A stretch of DNA of 64,000 nt from Nucisporomicrobium flavum (GTDB lineage: Bacteria > Actinomycetota > Actinomycetes > Mycobacteriales > Micromonosporaceae), in NCBI RefSeq assembly GCF_016464385.1, contig NZ_JADMLH010000008.1, forward strand, positions 1 to 64,000, given 5' to 3'. Of this stretch, positions 60,885 through 64,000 are shown one piece after another (within the stretch, counting starts at the first letter, position 1; every line of letters starts with the position of its first letter). Below the pieces are notes generated by a model that saw only the letters and a program-made list of their open reading frames with translations, did not search any database and was not told the origin of the DNA. Made by a program: the position numbers and the translations under genes.

Positions 60885-61289
60885 ATGAACGGTGACCCGG
60901 GCGAGGCGGGCGGGCGGCCGCCGCTGCGGACGCGGGTCGTGCTGGGGGAGGCAGCCGCGGCCCGGCGGGCCTCGCCCGATCCCGTGCGCGCCGACCTGGC
61001 CGAGCAGACCCCGGTCGGCGAGGCGCTGGTCAAGGGCCTGGTCCGGGCCCAGCTCGCGCTCGCGATCCGGCTCAGCCTGGTCGTGGCGGCCGGCCTGGGC
61101 GCCCTGCCGCTGCTGTTCGCGGTCGCGCCCGCGGTCGGGCGGGTGAAGGTGCTCGGCGTCAACCTGCCGTGGCTGCTGCTCGGGCTGTTCTCCTTCCCGT
61201 TCCTGCTGGGCGTCGGGTGGGCGTACGTGCGCTGGGCCGAACGCAACGAGCAGGATTTCACCGCCGTGATCCGCAGGCCGGAAGCGTGA
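60885..61289 (+). CDS. Small membrane partner of an SSS symporter (DUF485-like)
   Basis: A 134-aa protein with two membrane helices (about 58-80 and 92-113) and WAERNEQDFTAVI at the end. Size, two helices and location directly before a solute:sodium symporter gene (4-bp overlap) match the YjcH/DUF485 partners of ActP-type permeases, though the sequence is divergent. GTG-coupled to the next gene. Confidence 0.75.
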   Translation: MNGDPGEAGGRPPLRTRVVLGEAAAARRASPDPVRADLAEQTPVGEALVKGLVRAQLALAIRLSLVVAAGLGALPLLFAVAPAVGRVKVLGVNLPWLLLGLFSFPFLLGVGWAYVRWAERNEQDFTAVIRRPEA

Positions 61290-62911
61290 ACCCGTACGTC
61301 GTTCCCGGGCTGGTCGTGGTCGTGCTGGTCACGATCGGCATCGGGGCGTACGGCCTGCGCTTCGCCCGGACCACCTCGGACTTCCTCGTCGCCTCCCGCT
61401 CCGTCAGCCCCTCCTGGAACGCGGCGGCGATCAGCGGCGAGTACCTGTCCGCCGCGTCGTTCCTCGGTGTCGCCGGGCTCGTCCTGCGGTACGGCGTCGA
61501 CGTGCTCTGGTACCCGGTCGGGTTCGCCGCCGGCTATCTGGCGCTCCTGCTGTTCGTGGCAGCGCCGTTGCGCCGGTCCGGGGCGTTCACGCTGCCCGAC
61601 TTCTGTCAGGTACGGCTGCGGTCGCCGCTGTTGCGCCGCCTCGCCACGGTGTTCGTGGTCTTCATCGGTTGCCTCTACCTCGTGCCTCAGTTGCAGGGCG
61701 CGGGCCTGACGTTCACCACGGTCACCGGGGCCCCGTACGAGTGGGGCGCCCTGCTGGTCGGCGTGGTGGTCACCGCGAACGTGGCGCTGGGCGGGATGCG
61801 GGCGATCACCTTCGTGCAGGCGTTTCAGTACTGGCTCAAGCTGACCGCTCTGGCCGTACCCGTCATCTTCCTGGTGTTGCAGTGGCAGTCCGACGGCCGG
61901 CCCGCCGTCACGCCGCCGACCGGCTCGGTGTTCGCCACCTCGACCACCGTCGTGGTGCAGCAGGACGCCGTGCTGGACGGCATCACCGAGGTGCACGCCG
62001 GGCAGGAGCTGAGCTTCGCGGCCGGCGATCGGGTGCCCGAGGTCAGCTCCGTCGACGACAACCGGGGCGCCGCGTGGCTGCTGCCCGGCGGCGACGCCAG
62101 CCTGTTCGCCACGTATTCGCTGATCCTGGCCACGTTTCTGGGCACCATGGGCCTGCCGCACGTGCTGGTGCGTTTCTACACGAATCCGGACGGCGCCTCG
62201 GCCCGCCGGACCACCCTGGTCGTGCTGGGCTTGGTCGGCCTCTTCTACCTTCTGCCCACCCTGTACGGCGTCCTCGGCCGGGTGTACACCCCGCAACTGC
62301 TGATGACCGGGCAGACCGACGCGGTGGTGCTGTTGCTGCCGGAGGCGGCGCTCGGCGGCGGCCATCTGGGGCAGTTCCTCGGCGCGCTGGTCACCGCCGG
62401 CGCGCTGGCCGCGTTCCTGTCGACCTCGTCCGGCCTGCTGACCAGCGTCGCCGGGGTGGTGTTCACCGACATCCTGCATGCCGAGCGCGGCGGGTCGGTG
62501 CGCGACTTCCGGCTGGCCACCGTCCTCGCGGCGGTCCTTCCGCTGGGCCTGTCCCTGTACGTGTCCAACATGGACGTCTCCCGGGTGGTCGGCCTGGCGT
62601 TCGCGGTGGCCGCCTCGAGCTTCTGCCCGCTGCTCGTGCTGGGAATCTGGTGGCGCGGGCTGACGGACGTGGGCGCGGCTGCCGGGATCCTCGCCGGGGG
62701 CGGCGCGGCCATGACCGCGGTTCTACTCACCGTGATGGGACCGCCGTTGGACGGCCGGTACGCGCAGCTCATCGCCCAGCCCGCCGCGTGGACCGTACCG
62801 CTCGCGTTCGTCGTGATGGTCGCCGGTTCACTGCTGACGAAACGGCGGATACCCTCCGATATCGGCGCCACGATGCTGCGCCTGCACGCGCCCGAGGAGC
62901 TCCGGCTCTAA
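61286..62911 (+). CDS. Solute:sodium symporter family permease (acetate/monocarboxylate-like, ActP type)
   Basis: A 541-aa protein with about 13 helices and SSS motifs: TTSDFLVASRSVSPSWNAAA, SGEYLSAASFLG, the GGMRAITFVQAFQYW helix, GTMGLPHVLVRFYTNP and LAAFLSTSSGLL. An unusually long extracellular loop (about 205-270, with ATSTTVVVQQDAVLDG) is inserted between helices. Imports acetate or similar anions with Na+; substrate uncertain. Starts at GTG 61286, overlapping the small partner by 4 bp. Confidence 0.92.
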   Translation: MNPYVVPGLVVVVLVTIGIGAYGLRFARTTSDFLVASRSVSPSWNAAAISGEYLSAASFLGVAGLVLRYGVDVLWYPVGFAAGYLALLLFVAAPLRRSGAFTLPDFCQVRLRSPLLRRLATVFVVFIGCLYLVPQLQGAGLTFTTVTGAPYEWGALLVGVVVTANVALGGMRAITFVQAFQYWLKLTALAVPVIFLVLQWQSDGRPAVTPPTGSVFATSTTVVVQQDAVLDGITEVHAGQELSFAAGDRVPEVSSVDDNRGAAWLLPGGDASLFATYSLILATFLGTMGLPHVLVRFYTNPDGASARRTTLVVLGLVGLFYLLPTLYGVLGRVYTPQLLMTGQTDAVVLLLPEAALGGGHLGQFLGALVTAGALAAFLSTSSGLLTSVAGVVFTDILHAERGGSVRDFRLATVLAAVLPLGLSLYVSNMDVSRVVGLAFAVAASSFCPLLVLGIWWRGLTDVGAAAGILAGGGAAMTAVLLTVMGPPLDGRYAQLIAQPAAWTVPLAFVVMVAGSLLTKRRIPSDIGATMLRLHAPEELRL

Positions 62912-63006
62912 ATTTTTAGCAAAGTTACCTGAACCCTTCGGTGTGGACGCTCCGTAGATAACGATGCTGCAACGTCGCAGCTCGTCGATACCCGAAGGAG
63001 CGGTGC

Positions 63007-63675
63007 ATGTACCGGAGAAGCAGACTGACCGGCCGGACGCGCAAGGTGATCATCGGCGTCGCGGCGGCGGCCCTCGCGGGCGGCGCCTTCGCCGTCAGTA
63101 CCGGGATGAGCAGCGCGGGCGAGAGCTGCGCCGGGCTGGACACCGCCCTGCAGAACAACCTGACCTTCATCGCCGGCCAGAAGGCCAATCCGGATGCCCT
63201 CTCCGACGCGCGGATCGCGAACCGCCAGGCCGTCGTCGACCTGATCAACCAGCGCCGCGCCGCCGCCGGCTGCACCGGCAACGTTCAGGCCCAGCCCCCG
63301 GCCCAGCAGGGCGGCGGCGCCCAGCAGGGCGGCCAGCAGGGCGGCGGCGCCCAGCAAGGCGGGCAGCAAGGTGGGCAGCAGGGCGGCCAGCAGGCAGGTG
63401 GGCAGCAGGGTGGCGGCCAGCAAAGCGGCGACGTCGTCTGCAAGGGCAGCACCGTGACGCTCTCCGGCGAGGGCGGCGCCCCGGCCGCGTCCAGCGGCAC
63501 GTTCCCCATCGGAACCACCCTCAAGGTGACCAACCTGGACAACAACAAGAGCATCACGGTGAAGGTGGCCACCCCGTCGGGCAGCTGCGTGCTGCTCAAC
63601 AACGCGGCCTTCGAGCAGGTACGCGAATCGGGCAAGTTCCTCATCCGGCGCGCGGTCATCGAACGCGTCGGCTGA
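63007..63675 (+). CDS. Secreted Gln/Gly-repeat protein with double-psi beta-barrel-like domain
   Basis: A 222-aa protein: signal peptide (residues 1-37), a helical domain with two Cys (38-90), a low-complexity linker of QQGG and GGGAQ repeats (about 98-140) and a C-terminal DPBB-like domain (DVVCKGSTVTL, FPIGTTLKVTNLDNNKS, then GSCVLLNNAAFEQV). AAGGAG lies 8 bases before the ATG. DPBB domains of this kind occur in expansin/RlpA-type wall-binding proteins. The aspartate of catalytic RlpA domains is not obvious, so binding rather than cleavage is likely. Confidence 0.8.
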   Translation: MYRRSRLTGRTRKVIIGVAAAALAGGAFAVSTGMSSAGESCAGLDTALQNNLTFIAGQKANPDALSDARIANRQAVVDLINQRRAAAGCTGNVQAQPPAQQGGGAQQGGQQGGGAQQGGQQGGQQGGQQAGGQQGGGQQSGDVVCKGSTVTLSGEGGAPAASSGTFPIGTTLKVTNLDNNKSITVKVATPSGSCVLLNNAAFEQVRESGKFLIRRAVIERVG

Positions 63676-63753
63676 GAAGCCACACAGGCCGATAGCGCCG
63701 CGCAAGCGGAGAAAGCCGCGCGGGCACAGGAAAGCGGCGCGCTTTCGCAAGCG

Positions 63754-63792
63754 GAGCGGCCCGGGCCCCACACGGGGTGGCCCGGGCCGCTC
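63754..63792 (+). terminator. Strong 14-bp hairpin terminator
   Basis: GAGCGGCCCGGGCC (63754-63767) pairs perfectly with GGCCCGGGCCGCTC (63779-63792) around an 11-base loop. It separates the secreted-protein gene from the ABC transporter gene starting at 63815. Confidence 0.85.
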
Positions 63793-63814
63793 GCCACCCA
63801 CTAGGTTCGGGGGC

Positions 63815-64000
63815 ATGACCGTCCCCCACCAGCGCGTAAGCCCCGATCCGGCGCTCGCGCTGCACGGTCTGGTCAAGCGATTCGACACAAAGGTCGCGGT
63901 TGCCGGGATCGACCTTGATGTCCCGGCCGGTTCCTTCTTCGGCCTGCTCGGCCCCAATGGCGCCGGCAAGACCACGACCCTCTCGATGGCCGTCGGCCTG
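63815..64000 (+). CDS. ABC transporter ATP-binding protein (N-terminal part; cut by window edge)
   Basis: The first 62 residues: HGLVKRFDTKVAVAGIDLDV, then FFGLLGPNGAGKTTTLSMAV, where GPNGAGKTT is the Walker A P-loop. The layout is of DrrA/NatA-type exporter ATPases. The rest, including the ABC signature and permease gene, lies past 64000. ATG at 63815 is directly after a GGGGG stretch. Confidence 0.9.
   Translation, partial: MTVPHQRVSPDPALALHGLVKRFDTKVAVAGIDLDVPAGSFFGLLGPNGAGKTTTLSMAVGL

Noticed and set aside
63290..63425. CRISPR-like or minisatellite array
   Set aside because: The repeats are in-frame QQGG/GGGAQ codons in a secreted-protein linker, without spacers.

Overview
The window reads as high-GC actinobacterial chromosome, most likely Micromonosporaceae (an Actinoplanes-like organism; this is inferred from gene content and codon bias, since there is no rRNA to place it). 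A type VII secretion protein (EccB), WXG-like proteins, SoxR, many GTG starts and DUF2637/FtsK-type conjugation genes all fit. No CRISPR array and no rRNA were seen.

Layout. (1) 1-2441: tail of an IS5-family transposase, then a secreted GH30 glycosidase with a ricin-type lectin domain. (2) 2442-32013: a tRNA-Ser(UGA) gene and a 29.5 kb island inserted at its 3' end. A 62-bp repeat of the tRNA 3' half occurs three times (2469-2530, 21565-21626, 31952-32013) and cuts the island into two tandem elements. Element A (2469-21626) is a full actinomycete integrative and conjugative element (AICE): tyrosine integrase, excisionase, DnaB_N/DUF3987 replication protein, FtsK-type DNA translocase, DUF2637 and DUF6284 proteins, GntR and HAD regulators. 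It carries a low-GC secreted/lipoprotein/membrane cassette on the left. On the right it carries a PIN-like nuclease gene divergent from an ApeA-type HEPN abortive-infection gene. Element B (21565-32013) is decayed: N-terminally truncated integrase, decapitated UTRA regulator, XRE-UTRA regulator with an amber codon, no replication or transfer genes. It keeps an EamA exporter and an AAA ATPase/subtilase pair of the IetAS defence type. A third integrase relic beside the middle att copy points to at least three integrations.

(3) 32014-41924: NIPSNAP and SnoaL-like proteins with a TetR regulator; a WXG-like/type VII-style operon; SoxR divergent from a split transketolase; a thiolase; a bacterial PH-domain protein; a rhomboid protease and a cyclophilin. 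(4) 42090-53521: a Lys/Ala-rich membrane protein, eccB, corA, an aminotransferase, then an operon of nucleotidyltransferase, glycerol-1-phosphate-dehydrogenase-like enzyme and CDP-alcohol phosphatidyltransferase (a likely unusual phospholipid or polyol-phosphate route), an arylsulfotransferase-like protein, a glycosyltransferase and an Fpg/Nei DNA glycosylase. (5) 53706-64000: exopolysaccharide priming transferase, a LytS/LytTR two-component pair, a cluster of four DnaA-box-like nonamers, an OmpR/EnvZ-type pair, a DUF4173 membrane protein, a solute:sodium symporter with its small partner, a secreted Gln/Gly-repeat protein and the start of an ABC transporter ATPase gene.

The most notable system is the tRNA-Ser island: successive AICEs stacked at one tRNA gene, each leaving anti-phage-type cargo at its distal end. 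Element A also has an iteron-like inverted array (7589-7663) between rep and xis and a decamer cluster (10306-10389) just downstream of the translocase gene, plausible replication and transfer sites.
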